A DNA stretch of 64,000 nt from CAIUPE01 sp037131735 (GCA_037131735.1 JBAXQM010000002.1:1-64000), one strand, 5' to 3'; counted from the stretch's first letter, positions 25,978 through 35,804 are shown. Notes: generated by a model from the sequence alone, not told the origin. Translations and numbers: made by a program.

Positions 25978-25991
25978 AACGAAAAGGCCCT

Positions 25992-27044
25992 TTAGCATTT
26001 CGCGATCCATTGTGGCGGCTTGACGGATTGGCCACTGGCCGCTGCTTCATAGGCTGCCTCAACCAGCGCATAGGTTTTGAGATTATCTTCACCTGATGTG
26101 TCTGCCGCGTCGCCCGCACGAAAGCGGTTTAACATATGGCGGTTGGTATGAAGCACGGCTTCTTGTGAATTATGCCAGGGGCGGCTTGTCCATGACAGTA
26201 GAGGGCTACCAATATTTTCTTCAAAGAAGATACCCTGTGTTGTGACCTGCATTTTATCGCCACGCCCCACCACGATCGATCCTTCAGTGCCTTCTATTTC
26301 TAAAAGTGTTTCAGGAAACGCATCAGGAATTTTGCGGGCGGCATAAGTTGATTCAACAATCGATACGGCGCCCGTTTCATGCTTCATCATAACTGTGGCA
26401 GTATCTTCACCTTTAACATGCGGAAGCCGCCTTTGTGTCTCGCAGGTGAGGTGTTTGACTTCACCTAAGAAATAGCGCGCGAGATCGAGCACATGTATGC
26501 CGACATCAAGAATAACTAGGCGCTTTTCCTCGGCGAGGTAGGGCTGGCCTTTGAACACATCATAGCCCGTGCGAAATCCGAGTCGCGCCCAATTGGGTTG
26601 ACCGATAGCGCCTGAGTCGATGACCGCGCGAACGCGACGCATACCGGTAGCAAAGCGGAAATTTTCATGCACAGCGAGCCATGTGCCACAGCGCTTCGCG
26701 GTTTCGACAATGTCGATGCATTCGGCCCATGTGGGCGCGAAGGGCTTTTGAACGATCGCGCCGACTTTATGTTCTGCCGCGAGTGCGGCAAGCGCTTTGT
26801 GGCTGCTCATCTGCGTTGTGATATCGACAAGATCGATTTGTTCTGTGGCGAACATTGCGCGCGCGTCGCTATAGGCTTTGGCACCAAATTGTTTGGCCGC
26901 CGCTTCGGCCTTTCCCGCATCAAGATCGCATACAGCGACGAGATCGGCGCCCTCGGCTTCGAGATCCGACCACGCATGAAGATGGTTTTGGGCGTAGAAG
27001 CCACACCCAATCAAACCAATTCGCGTCCGTTTCGTCACTGGCAT
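25992..27044 (-). CDS. Gfo/Idh/MocA-family oxidoreductase
   Basis: This 350-residue sugar or polyol dehydrogenase has an N-terminal Rossmann motif, GLIGCGFYAQNHLHAW. The family's EKP is changed to QKP in AIVQKPFAPTW (about residue 100), keeping the lysine. A dimerisation/substrate domain contains ILDVGIHVLDLARYFLG. It converges with the dehydrogenase at 25000 (14 bases between stops) and diverges from the flavoprotein at 27428. Substrate unknown. Confidence 0.88.
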   Translation of the reverse strand: MPVTKRTRIGLIGCGFYAQNHLHAWSDLEAEGADLVAVCDLDAGKAEAAAKQFGAKAYSDARAMFATEQIDLVDITTQMSSHKALAALAAEHKVGAIVQKPFAPTWAECIDIVETAKRCGTWLAVHENFRFATGMRRVRAVIDSGAIGQPNWARLGFRTGYDVFKGQPYLAEEKRLVILDVGIHVLDLARYFLGEVKHLTCETQRRLPHVKGEDTATVMMKHETGAVSIVESTYAARKIPDAFPETLLEIEGTEGSIVVGRGDKMQVTTQGIFFEENIGSPLLSWTSRPWHNSQEAVLHTNRHMLNRFRAGDAADTSGEDNLKTYALVEAAYEAAASGQSVKPPQWIAKC

Positions 27045-27427
27045 TTTCTATCCTCGCACCCTGTCTAGTTTTAAAGGCAAGAGTCACTGATGCGCGCGTT
27101 TTTGTCGAGATATTTGATTGTTTTGAGACCTTCGCTGGCAGCTAACAGTCAAGATGTCGCAAATTGCCTCATATTCAGAGGGCATGCGTTAATCCATGAC
27201 TCTTCTTCATGTTTCCTCTTTTTGCCGAGGGAGCTCGATTTTTGGGCTTTAGGGCTGGCCGGGTGTTTTATGAGTGCGGAGCCGGAAAATCTTACAGTGA
27301 GCCCTCTCCCGCGGTCATTTTTCGGACGAAACAAGGACGATCTTTGTCGGTCCCGCGTGATTGGGCTCTTGCGTCTCCGCTAAGCTTTCCGTCAAATCAA
27401 GGAAACGGGTTGATGGGGAGAGGGTTG
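27045..27427. other. Divergent intergenic region
   Basis: This is 383 bases between two divergently transcribed genes. Overlapping short frames on both strands show no protein-like pattern, including the frame that extends the flavoprotein back to 27209. Promoters for both directions must lie here, but I cannot place them. Confidence 0.5.
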
Positions 27428-29848
27428 ATGAAATCTCATGCACGGGTAGTGGTTGTCGGTGGCGGCGTGATGGGGGTCGGTCTTCTCTATCATCTCGCGC
27501 TTGAAGGCTGGAGCGATGTTGTCCTCGTCGAGAAGGGCGAGTTGACCTCGGGCTCAACCTGGCATGCGGCGGGCCAATGTCCACATTTCAACTCCTCGCT
27601 GAACATGACCAAGGTCCATATGTATGGCACCGAGCTTTACCCGAAGCTCGAAGAACTCACGGGTCATGCTGTGAGCTGGCATGGCTGCGGCGGTCTTCGC
27701 CTCGCCTGCACTGATGAAGAAGTGCATTGGCTCAATCAGGTTTATGGTGTTTCAAAACTTGCGGGCTATGAGGCCCATATCATTGGGCCGGAAGAAATCC
27801 GCAAAGTTCATCCGTTCTTGAATCTCGATGGTGTTAAGGCAGCTTTTCTCACAGTAACAGACGGCCATGTTGCACCTGCCGATATCACCAATGCGATGGC
27901 GGCCGGCGCGCGTAAATTGGGTGCCGAAATTTATCGCCGTACCATGGTGACCGATATTCAGCTTCTTCCCTCGGGCGAATGGAAAGTCGTTACCGACAAG
28001 GGCGACATCATCTGCGAACATGTTGTGAATTCCGCAGGCTCTTATTGCGATGTGGTGGGTTCTTGGACCGGACACAATGTCCCGATTTCCAACATGCTGC
28101 ATCATTATCTCATCACCGAGCCGCTGCAGGCTTTGATTGATCACAAGCCTGAATTGCCTGTTGTGCGTGATCCGTGGTCGCATGCTTATCTGCGTGAAGA
28201 AACCAATGGTGTGTTGATCGGGCCTTACGAAACCGGTACTGCGCATGTCTGTTGGGATGGACAGCCGCCCGCATGGGATTTCGAGAGTGAACTCGTTGCC
28301 CCCGAACTCGAACGCCTGATGCCTTATCTCGAGCGTTGCATCGAACGTTTCCCGCTCTTTGGTGAAGCGGGTGTGAAGAGCGTCATCTCGGGTGCGATCA
28401 CGCATACGCCTGATGGTGTTTATCTTTCAGGCCCCGCTCCGGGACCAAAGAACTACTGGATGCATTGCGGTGCGTCGATTGGCATTTGCCAAGGGGGCGG
28501 TGCGGGCAAATATCTCGCGCAGTGGATGGTGCATGGTCAGGCCGAAATCAATATGCGCGAATTTGATCCGCGCCGTTTCGGCAATTGGGCAGACAAAGAC
28601 TATACGGAAGAAGTCTCTATCGCCGATTATCATCACATGTACTATTGCTATAAGCCCGGTGAACAACACACGGTGGGACGCGGGCTTCGCAAATCTTCTC
28701 TCTATGACACGCTCAAAAATGAAGGCGCGCAATTTAGCCAGATTTTTGGATGGGAACGTCCGCGCTGGTATGACAAGAGCGGTAAGGGTGAAGTCTTCTC
28801 CTTCAAGCGTTCGAATTGGTGGGATGCAGTGAAGGCGGAATGCGATACGGTGCGCAATCATGTTGGTTTGATGGATCTCTCCACATTCTCCAAATATGAC
28901 GTGAAGGGCGCGGATGCCTATGCATTCCTCTCACGCATTTGCGCCAACAAAATTCCAACGAAGGATGGTGGTGTAATTCTCGGCCATCTCTTGAATGCGA
29001 ATGGTTTTATTGAATCTGAAATCACGGTCACGCGCCTAGCATCCGATCATTTTTACGTGCTCTCGGCAGCGGTTGCTCAATTACATGATTTTGATCAATT
29101 GAATTGGCGTGTCGAGAAGGGTGAACAGGTTACGATCACCGATATTACCGATGACTACGGTGTGCTCGTTCTGGCTGGCCCCAAAGCGCGTGATGTGCTC
29201 GCGCAGGCAACCGACATTGATTTAACGAATGCGAGCTTCCGCTGGCTTACCGGTAAAGAAGCAACGGTTGCGGGTGTTAAGGGTGTGCGTCTTGTGCGCG
29301 TCAATTATGTCGGTGAATTGGGCTGGGAATTGCACTGCCCGATGAAGGAGATGCCTAAAGTCTATCAGGCTTTGATGGTCGCTGGTAAAGCCCATGGCAT
29401 CGGCCTCTTCGGGACTTATGCGATGAATTCACTGCGCATGGAAAAAGCCTATCGCGGGTGGGGCTCTGAACTCACCAATGAAGTCACGATGATCGAAGGC
29501 GCGATGGATCGCTTTGTCGATTTCAACAAGGACTTTATCGGCAAGCCCGGCACGTTGAAATCGCAACAGCAAGGCGCGCGCATTCAGCTTGTCTATTGTG
29601 AAGTCGAAGCGCTCGATAATGATTCTTATGGCAATGAGCCTGTCTATAAAGACGGCGCGTTGGTGGGGATCACAACTGGTGGCGCTTATGGCCATGCGGT
29701 TGGTAAATCGCTGGCCTTTGCCTATGTCGATCCGAAATTCGCGGCACCCGGCACGGAGTTCGAAACGCTCATGATGGGCAACACATGCAAAATGCGGGTG
29801 TTGGCCGATTGCGCATGGGATCCGAAAAACGAACGCCTGCGCGCTTAA
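27428..29848 (+). CDS. FAD-dependent dimethylglycine/sarcosine dehydrogenase-like protein with GcvT domain
   Basis: This 806-residue two-part enzyme has an N-terminal FAD oxidase fold with VVVVGGGVMGVGLLYHLALE. SGSTWHAAGQ carries His46, the position of the covalent flavin link in mammalian dimethylglycine and sarcosine dehydrogenases. The C-terminal half (about residues 430-800) is a GcvT-like folate-binding region with VLAGPKARDVL and VNYVGELGWELH. It probably removes a methyl group from an N-methylated amine and passes it to tetrahydrofolate. The ATG was chosen for GGGGAGAGG a few bases upstream. The substrate is not certain. Confidence 0.88.
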   Translation: MKSHARVVVVGGGVMGVGLLYHLALEGWSDVVLVEKGELTSGSTWHAAGQCPHFNSSLNMTKVHMYGTELYPKLEELTGHAVSWHGCGGLRLACTDEEVHWLNQVYGVSKLAGYEAHIIGPEEIRKVHPFLNLDGVKAAFLTVTDGHVAPADITNAMAAGARKLGAEIYRRTMVTDIQLLPSGEWKVVTDKGDIICEHVVNSAGSYCDVVGSWTGHNVPISNMLHHYLITEPLQALIDHKPELPVVRDPWSHAYLREETNGVLIGPYETGTAHVCWDGQPPAWDFESELVAPELERLMPYLERCIERFPLFGEAGVKSVISGAITHTPDGVYLSGPAPGPKNYWMHCGASIGICQGGGAGKYLAQWMVHGQAEINMREFDPRRFGNWADKDYTEEVSIADYHHMYYCYKPGEQHTVGRGLRKSSLYDTLKNEGAQFSQIFGWERPRWYDKSGKGEVFSFKRSNWWDAVKAECDTVRNHVGLMDLSTFSKYDVKGADAYAFLSRICANKIPTKDGGVILGHLLNANGFIESEITVTRLASDHFYVLSAAVAQLHDFDQLNWRVEKGEQVTITDITDDYGVLVLAGPKARDVLAQATDIDLTNASFRWLTGKEATVAGVKGVRLVRVNYVGELGWELHCPMKEMPKVYQALMVAGKAHGIGLFGTYAMNSLRMEKAYRGWGSELTNEVTMIEGAMDRFVDFNKDFIGKPGTLKSQQQGARIQLVYCEVEALDNDSYGNEPVYKDGALVGITTGGAYGHAVGKSLAFAYVDPKFAAPGTEFETLMMGNTCKMRVLADCAWDPKNERLRA

Positions 29849-29909
29849 GATCATAAGACTCTCGCTTTCGTGCATGACTGCGGGGTCTTCTAGTCACGCT
29901 GAAAATCAT

Positions 29910-29942
29910 GCTATCCTGCCCTTCTCAAGAGGGCAGGATGGC
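29910..29942 (+). promoter_or_regulatory. Hairpin covering the start of the acyl-CoA dehydrogenase gene
   Basis: ATCCTGCCC (29913-29921) pairs perfectly with GGGCAGGAT (29931-29939), and a T-G wobble plus two GC pairs extend it to 12 bp (29910-29942). The gene's presumed ribosome site (GAGGGCAGG) and ATG at 29938 are inside the right arm. The fold could hide the start, or the true start could be the next ATG at 29947. Confidence 0.5.
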
Positions 29943-31155
29943 TTTTATGGATTTTACAATCGCGTCAGATATTGAAGCCTATCGCCAACGCATTGCCGCT
30001 TTTGTCGATACATATCTCTTGCCGCTCGAAAGCGATCCCGCGTCCTATGACGGGCACGGTAACATTGCATTACCTTTACTTGAACGCATGAGATCAAAAG
30101 CGCGCGCCGAAGGTCTCTGGTGTTTACAATTGAAGCCCGAGAGTGGCGGCAAAGGCCTCACTAAAACCGGAATGGCGGTGTGTTACGAGGCGATGAATCG
30201 GTCGCTTTTCGGGCCGGTTGTATTCAACTCAGCGGCACCCGATGACGGCAATATGATGGTGCTTGAAGCACTCGGCACAGAGGCGCAAAAATCCCGCTGG
30301 TTGAAGCCGATTGTCGATGGCGCAGTGCGTTCCGCTTTTGCGATGACGGAGCCTCATCCGGGCGGTGGGTCCGATCCCGGCATGATTCAAACGCGCGCCG
30401 AGAAGCGCGGCTCGGATTACGTCATCACCGGGCACAAATGGTTTATCACCGGTGCTGAAGACGCCGCGCATTTCATTTTGGTTGCGCGCACATCGGATGA
30501 TCCGCGTAACGGCCTGACCGCATTTCTCTTTCATAAAGATCAACCGGGTTGGAAGATTGTGCGCCGCATCGGCATCATGGGGCCGGAAGAACATGGCGGC
30601 CATTGCGAGTTGAAGTTCGATGATCTCATTGTCGGTGAAGACCAGATTTTGGGTGGTGTTGGTCGCGGGCTGAAAGTCACGCAAACGCGTTTGGGCCCTG
30701 CACGACTTACGCATTGCATGCGCTGGCTTGGCCTTTCAAAACGTGCCGTCGAGATCGCGCGCGATTATGCTGCCACGCGCGAAGGATTTGGTATTAAACT
30801 CGCCGATCGTGAAAGCGTGCAATTAATGCTCGGCGATATCGCGATGCGCATCGAGATTGGTCGTCTGCTTGTGATGAAGGCGGCATGGGCCTTGGATCAA
30901 GGTTCTTTCGCGCGCAAGGAAATCTCTATGGCGAAAATGCATGTTGCCAAAGTGCTGCATGATGCCGCCGATGTAGCGATCCAGATCAATGGTGCGCGCG
31001 GCTATTCAACCGATACGGTGCTTGAATGGATTTACCGTTACGCACGGCAAGCACGTCTTGTTGATGGTGCAGACGAAGTTCATAAAATGGTGCTCAATCG
31101 CTTTCTCAATGAAGAAGGCGACGCCTTCTGGTCTTGGCCTGTCGGGCACGCCTAA
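29938..31155 (+). CDS. Acyl-CoA dehydrogenase, ACAD10/11-like
   Basis: This 405-residue FAD enzyme shows family marks FAMTEPHPGGGSDPGMIQT (about 134-152) and GHKWFITGAEDAAHF. At the catalytic-base position, where common acyl-CoA dehydrogenases have Glu in a YEGT motif, it has LVDGADEVHKMV with Asp376. DG-x-DEVH is what I know from ACAD10/11 and related bacterial enzymes. The next gene, 3 bases on, is an APH-type kinase, completing the pair that is fused in ACAD10/11. The role is probably in handling hydroxylated acyl-CoA. An upstream ATG at 29908 is possible but poorer. Confidence 0.9.
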   Translation: MAFMDFTIASDIEAYRQRIAAFVDTYLLPLESDPASYDGHGNIALPLLERMRSKARAEGLWCLQLKPESGGKGLTKTGMAVCYEAMNRSLFGPVVFNSAAPDDGNMMVLEALGTEAQKSRWLKPIVDGAVRSAFAMTEPHPGGGSDPGMIQTRAEKRGSDYVITGHKWFITGAEDAAHFILVARTSDDPRNGLTAFLFHKDQPGWKIVRRIGIMGPEEHGGHCELKFDDLIVGEDQILGGVGRGLKVTQTRLGPARLTHCMRWLGLSKRAVEIARDYAATREGFGIKLADRESVQLMLGDIAMRIEIGRLLVMKAAWALDQGSFARKEISMAKMHVAKVLHDAADVAIQINGARGYSTDTVLEWIYRYARQARLVDGADEVHKMVLNRFLNEEGDAFWSWPVGHA

Positions 31156-31158
31156 ACC

Positions 31159-32166
31159 ATGTCGGAAGCCCTTCCGCACGCCGCGCTTGAAGCCTATATG
31201 CGCCAGCAGTTTGGCGCGGCGCTTGACACGATTGAACCTATCGGTGGCGGGCAATCCAATCCGACATTTTTCATCACTGTTGGCACACAACGCCTCGTTC
31301 TACGCAAGCAACCGCATGGACCGATCTTGAAAGGCGCGCACGCGGTGGATCGCGAATATCGCGTTTTGCAAGCGCTTTCCAGAACCGATGTTCCTGTACC
31401 TGCGCCCCTTCTGTACTGCGCTGATCCTGAAATCCTCGGCACGCCCTTTTATGTGATGGAGCGGATCGAGGGCCGCGTGTTCCACGATGCGGCGTTGCCA
31501 GAAATAACGCGTGACGAGCGTTCGGCACTTTATCGCTCTATGGCTGAAACGCTTGCAAAGCTTCATGCACTTGATCCGAATGAGATCGGGCTTTCCGACT
31601 TTGGAAGGCCAGGAAATTACTTCGATCGCCAACTCGCCCGCTGGTCAAAGCAATGGCAAGAGTCGAGCGTCACTTCGATTCCGGCGCTTGATCAACTGAT
31701 CGAAGCGCTTGCGCGCGCATTGCCCTCTGATGACGGGATCGTTTCGATTGTTCATGGCGATTATCGCATGGGCAATTTGATGGTTCATCCAACCGAACCG
31801 CGCGTGATTGGAGTTCTTGATTGGGAATTATCAACCTTGGGTCACCCTTTGGCCGATCTCGGCTTTGCAGCAATGGCGTGGCACATGACACCGAAAGACT
31901 ATGGCGGCATTGCCGGACTTGATTTTGAAAATCTTGGCATTCCAACAAAGGAAGCATTTGTTAGCGCCTATATGAATCACGCCAAAGACAAATCGCCCCT
32001 CATGCCGTTCCATATTGCTTTTGCGCTGTTTCGCTTTGCTGTGATTTTTGTAGGGATTGCCGAGCGCGCGCGTCTTGGCAATGCCGCGGGAAAGAATGCG
32101 GCAGAGATCGCGCCGCTCGCGCAGCGCTTCGCCGAGATTGGCTTATCGATTATGAGAAACGGCTAA
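31159..32166 (+). CDS. APH-family phosphotransferase (acyl-CoA-associated kinase)
   Basis: This is a 335-residue kinase of the aminoglycoside phosphotransferase fold. IGGGQSNPTFFI forms the nucleotide loop, LVLRKQP carries the ATP-binding lysine, VHGDYRMGNLMV (about residue 198) is the catalytic loop and VLDWELSTLGHPLADLG the metal site. The length and DWELSTLGHP motif are typical of the ACAD10/11 N-terminal kinase and of LvaA, which phosphorylates 4-hydroxyacyl-CoA in levulinate catabolism. It is coupled to the dehydrogenase before it. Antibiotic resistance is unlikely. Confidence 0.9.
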   Translation: MSEALPHAALEAYMRQQFGAALDTIEPIGGGQSNPTFFITVGTQRLVLRKQPHGPILKGAHAVDREYRVLQALSRTDVPVPAPLLYCADPEILGTPFYVMERIEGRVFHDAALPEITRDERSALYRSMAETLAKLHALDPNEIGLSDFGRPGNYFDRQLARWSKQWQESSVTSIPALDQLIEALARALPSDDGIVSIVHGDYRMGNLMVHPTEPRVIGVLDWELSTLGHPLADLGFAAMAWHMTPKDYGGIAGLDFENLGIPTKEAFVSAYMNHAKDKSPLMPFHIAFALFRFAVIFVGIAERARLGNAAGKNAAEIAPLAQRFAEIGLSIMRNG

Positions 32167-32170
32167 GCCC

Positions 32171-33604
32171 TTAATCGACGATAACCGCTTCGGCCGCCTG
32201 TTTGGCGGAAGAGCGCAAGGGCTTTTCTTCCATAAAGAGCAACGCCACAAATGAAATGCCGAAGCCAATAGCAGTGGCAAGAAACATCACAAAAAACCGA
32301 TCGCCCGCTTCAGCCGCGGTGCTCGGCGCGCTCTGCCCTGCATTCAACAAAATTGCACCAAACACCGCGACTAAGAGCGCGCTGCCCAATTGGCGGAAGA
32401 AATTCATCACGCCTGTCGCTGTGCCTAATTGATGCGGCTGAACGGCATTTTGAATTGCAACCGTTGTTGTTGGTAATACGGTACCAAGGCCAATTGCAAT
32501 CACAGTGAAGAGCGCTTCAAGCTCCACAATCGACATGCGGTTTTGATAAAAGGCGATGGCAAGTGCTGCGACCGCGGCAATCAAGGTGCCTGCAAGCGGT
32601 AAGCGCTTGTAATGTGTGATGCGCCCCATGGTTTGCCCTGCAAGCGTTGCGCCCACCACGGTACCGACCATGAAGGGTATGAGTGCGAGCCCGGAATCGG
32701 AAGCGTTCATGCCGCGCGCTGATTCAAAATACACCGGCATAAAAATTGTCGTCGCTACATAGGTGCCCATGCTGAAGAGCGCCGCCGTTGTGGCGCTTGC
32801 GACAACCGGATTGATTAGAACTTCAGTCGGGATGAGTGGTTCAGCTGCTGCTCGAATACGAAGGATAAACAAAATCCAAAGTATAAATGATCCGACCAAG
32901 GTGCTGATGATGATCGGTGATGACCAAGGCAAGCGCACGCCACCTTCATCCAAAGCAAGCATCAGCGTAATCGTGGCTAATACGATCAAAACTGCACCCG
33001 GGATATCAAGCCGATGCGGACGATGATGGATGGGCAAGAGCTTCAATGTATTCGTCGTCATCACCCAAGCAACAAGGCCAATTGGTAGATTGATCCAGAA
33101 AATGAAAGACCAATGCAGATGCTCGGTTAAAAACCCGCCGAGCATCGGACCCATCAAACTGGCAAGCAGATAAACGCTTGCAAAAAAGATCTGATATTTG
33201 CCGCGCTCTTTCGGCGCAACGATATCGGCAATGATGGTTTGGGAAAGTGAAATCAATCCACCACCGCCCAAGCCCTGAACACCCCGCGCAATAATGAGCG
33301 CCAACATCGTGGGCGCCAACGCACAAGCGATAGAGCCGACAGTAAAGATAGCAATCGCTGCCAGCATTGTTACGCGGCGACCATGAATATCGCTGATCTT
33401 GCCATAGAGCGGTGTTACGGCGGTCGTCGCGAGGAGATAGATACTCGCAACCCATGAAATCGAGTTGAAGTCACCCAACTCACGGCCGATCGTCGGCAAC
33501 GCCGCCGCAATGATTGTTTGATCAAGCGCACCCAAAAACATGGCGATCATCGTGCCAGTCAAAATCGTCCAGATGGTCTTTGAGGGCAAAGGCGCGTGCG
33601 ACAT
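32171..33604 (-). CDS. MFS multidrug exporter, DHA2 (EmrB/QacA) family
   Basis: This 477-residue inner-membrane protein has about 14 hydrophobic segments. Its first helix reads FLGALDQTIIAAALPTIGRE, the LDxTIVNVALP signature of DHA2 drug:proton antiporters, and the 2-3 loop has YGKISDIHGRRVTML (motif A). The ATG at 33604 follows GAGAG; a longer TTG frame to 33637 is less likely. No fusion protein or regulator gene is next to it. It converges with the kinase gene, 4 bases apart. Confidence 0.92.
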   Translation of the reverse strand: MSHAPLPSKTIWTILTGTMIAMFLGALDQTIIAAALPTIGRELGDFNSISWVASIYLLATTAVTPLYGKISDIHGRRVTMLAAIAIFTVGSIACALAPTMLALIIARGVQGLGGGGLISLSQTIIADIVAPKERGKYQIFFASVYLLASLMGPMLGGFLTEHLHWSFIFWINLPIGLVAWVMTTNTLKLLPIHHRPHRLDIPGAVLIVLATITLMLALDEGGVRLPWSSPIIISTLVGSFILWILFILRIRAAAEPLIPTEVLINPVVASATTAALFSMGTYVATTIFMPVYFESARGMNASDSGLALIPFMVGTVVGATLAGQTMGRITHYKRLPLAGTLIAAVAALAIAFYQNRMSIVELEALFTVIAIGLGTVLPTTTVAIQNAVQPHQLGTATGVMNFFRQLGSALLVAVFGAILLNAGQSAPSTAAEAGDRFFVMFLATAIGFGISFVALLFMEEKPLRSSAKQAAEAVIVD

Positions 33605-33660
33605 GAAACTCTCAATCAGCAGAAGGGTGGAACGCAATCAAAAAAGCGAACTCTCGTAAC

Positions 33661-34215
33661 TTAAGCCGTGGGGCTCCAGGGCAGCACTTCGCAATTTTGC
33701 AACCATTGTCCGGTTAACGCATGAAAGAATGTGGCGTGTCCAACCACGGCAATGCTCTGCCCGGCATGCGTCTTCAACCACTCATGAAAATGCGCCACGC
33801 GTTTTTGAAAGAGCTCATAGGGTTCAATAGCAAAAAGACCGCGCGCCTCCGGATCATGATGCCACCAGGGATCATCAAGATGATCAAAGTCGAGATGGGG
33901 AAAATCCTGCTTCAATTCGCGGGGTGACCGCCCCACATCGCCGGAGCTTTCGACCCGCTCGCGATGGCGGCACGTGATGTGAAACGGAACATCCCGATGG
34001 CCGAAGATGTTCAGCCCGGTTTGAATGGCGCGGCTCAACGGGGAGGTGATGACGAGATCGACCTGTTCACCCTCAAGCCTCTTTCCGGCGTCCTTGGCCT
34101 GGCGATGGCCCAGTTCAGTCAAACGCGCGTCAAAATGGCCGGGATCTTGGCCTGTGGCCTCATAATGAGCGTTAAAAGTCGATTGGCCATGCCGGACGAG
34201 CAGAATCTTGGTCAC
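33661..34215 (-). CDS. Histidine phosphatase family protein
   Basis: This 184-residue protein of the phosphoglycerate-mutase/phosphatase fold has catalytic LLVRHGQSTFN at residues 5-15, TSPLSRAIQTG, and the second histidine in VVGHATFFHAL near residue 161. It is too short for a true mutase and looks like a small phosphatase of unknown substrate. The start is GTG. It lies 56 bases upstream of the MFS gene on the same strand. Confidence 0.88.
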   Translation of the reverse strand: MTKILLVRHGQSTFNAHYEATGQDPGHFDARLTELGHRQAKDAGKRLEGEQVDLVITSPLSRAIQTGLNIFGHRDVPFHITCRHRERVESSGDVGRSPRELKQDFPHLDFDHLDDPWWHHDPEARGLFAIEPYELFQKRVAHFHEWLKTHAGQSIAVVGHATFFHALTGQWLQNCEVLPWSPTA

Positions 34216-34379
34216 GTCGGATCATTTCTGTAAGGGATTTGAATGAAGTTGATCTTTAGTAGAAGCATACCCGCTTCGCCAAGCGTTCAATTGCCGCGTC
34301 TGCCTTGCGTGGCTTGCAAGGCATGAGGGAGACGTGAGAGGTTTGGGCCTTATGAATGTGTCACTTGTAGGGAATTGAT

Positions 34380-35804
34380 ATGACCAAAGCGGACTTGATT
34401 AATCACACGGCGGTTACGCTTCATGGCCTTTTAAAACAAGGCGAGATCACACCGCTTGATTGTCTTGATGCACTTGAGTCGCGCATCGCGCTTGTTGATC
34501 CCCATGTGAATGCTTTGCCGACATTGTGCTTTGATCGGGCGCGTGATCATGCGCGGCGTTTGATGGCCAAGCCCTTTTCTGAACGTGGCGTGTTAGGCGG
34601 TATTCCGGTCGCGATCAAGGATCTCACCAATGTTGCGGGTGTACGCTCCACGCAAGGTTCACCAATCTTCGCAAATCTTATTCCTGAAACATCGGATTTG
34701 ATGGTTGAGCATATAGAGGCTGAAGGGGGTGTTATTTACGCAAAATCAAACACGCCAGAATTCGGCGCGGGTGCGAATACATTCAATCCGGTGTTTGGCG
34801 CGACGCGCAATCCCTACAACACGGCGCTTTCAGCGGCAGGATCTTCAGGTGGTTCAGCAGTCGCGCTTGCCACCGGTATGGCCTGGCTTGCCCAAGGGTC
34901 TGATCTCGGCGGGAGCCTCCGCAATCCCGCGAGCTTTAACAACATTGTCGGGTTGCGTCCAACACCGGGGCGCGTCGCCTTCACACGCGGCGGGCGGTTT
35001 GATTCAAGTCTTTCCGTTGAAGGGCCCATGGCGCGCACTGTTGAAGATCTCGCTTTCTTCCTCGATGTGATGAGCGGCGATGATCCGCGTGACCCACTAT
35101 CGAAGCCACGACCTGCAACATCATTTCTCGATGCAACACATCGCGGCAAAAAGCCTGTGCGCGTTGCGTTTTCTGAAGATCTCGGCATTACACCTGTTGA
35201 TCGTGAGGTGCGGGCAATCACGCGTCATGCTGCCGAGCACTTTCAAAAAGCTGGTATACATGTCGAGGATGCTCATCCTGATGTTTCCGATGCGTATGCA
35301 ATCTTCCAAACGCTACGCGCCCAAAGCTATGCCATCGGTATGCGTGACCTGATGCGCGATCATCGCGACGCGTTAAAGCCTGAAGTGATTTGGAATACCG
35401 AGAAAGGCCTGGCCCTTTCGATGGTCGACGTGGCAAATGCCGAACTCGCGCGCACTGCGTTGATGCAGCGCGTCGCCACATTTTTTGAAACTTACGATGT
35501 GCTCTTATGCCCCGCTACGATCGTACCGCCGTTCCCGGTTGAAGAGCGCGCGGTGATGTCATGCGACGGTGTTGCTTTTGAAACCTATGTCGATTGGCTC
35601 TTGATTGTTGCGGTGGCGACACTCGCCGGATGTCCCGCATTGTCTTTGCCGTGCGGCTTTACAAAATCAGGTCTTCCTGTCGGATTGCAAATGATTGGCC
35701 CCGCTAATGGCGAGGCGAAGCTTTTGGCCGCTGCGCGTCAACTCGAAACGATATTGGGGCTTGATACAGGTAAGCCGATCATACCGCGTGTTAACGTCCT
35801 TTGA
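34380..35804 (+). CDS. Amidase (amidase signature family)
   Basis: This is a 474-residue hydrolase. The Ser-cisSer-Lys triad is visible: Lys in GGIPVAIKDLTN (about residue 80), the cis-Ser in AGSSGGSAVALATG (about 155) and the nucleophile in GSDLGGSLRNPAS (about 179). It probably cleaves a small amide; the substrate cannot be told and it could be mistaken for GatA, but no gatB or gatC is near. AGGGAA precedes the ATG. Confidence 0.92.
   Translation: MTKADLINHTAVTLHGLLKQGEITPLDCLDALESRIALVDPHVNALPTLCFDRARDHARRLMAKPFSERGVLGGIPVAIKDLTNVAGVRSTQGSPIFANLIPETSDLMVEHIEAEGGVIYAKSNTPEFGAGANTFNPVFGATRNPYNTALSAAGSSGGSAVALATGMAWLAQGSDLGGSLRNPASFNNIVGLRPTPGRVAFTRGGRFDSSLSVEGPMARTVEDLAFFLDVMSGDDPRDPLSKPRPATSFLDATHRGKKPVRVAFSEDLGITPVDREVRAITRHAAEHFQKAGIHVEDAHPDVSDAYAIFQTLRAQSYAIGMRDLMRDHRDALKPEVIWNTEKGLALSMVDVANAELARTALMQRVATFFETYDVLLCPATIVPPFPVEERAVMSCDGVAFETYVDWLLIVAVATLAGCPALSLPCGFTKSGLPVGLQMIGPANGEAKLLAAARQLETILGLDTGKPIIPRVNVL

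Noticed and set aside
31159..32166. Aminoglycoside resistance gene
   Set aside because: The APH fold is shared, but its motifs and its coupling to an acyl-CoA dehydrogenase point to acyl-CoA metabolism.
34380..35804. GatA subunit of the tRNA amidotransferase
   Set aside because: It belongs to the same amidase signature family, but no gatB or gatC is adjacent and the neighbourhood is unrelated.
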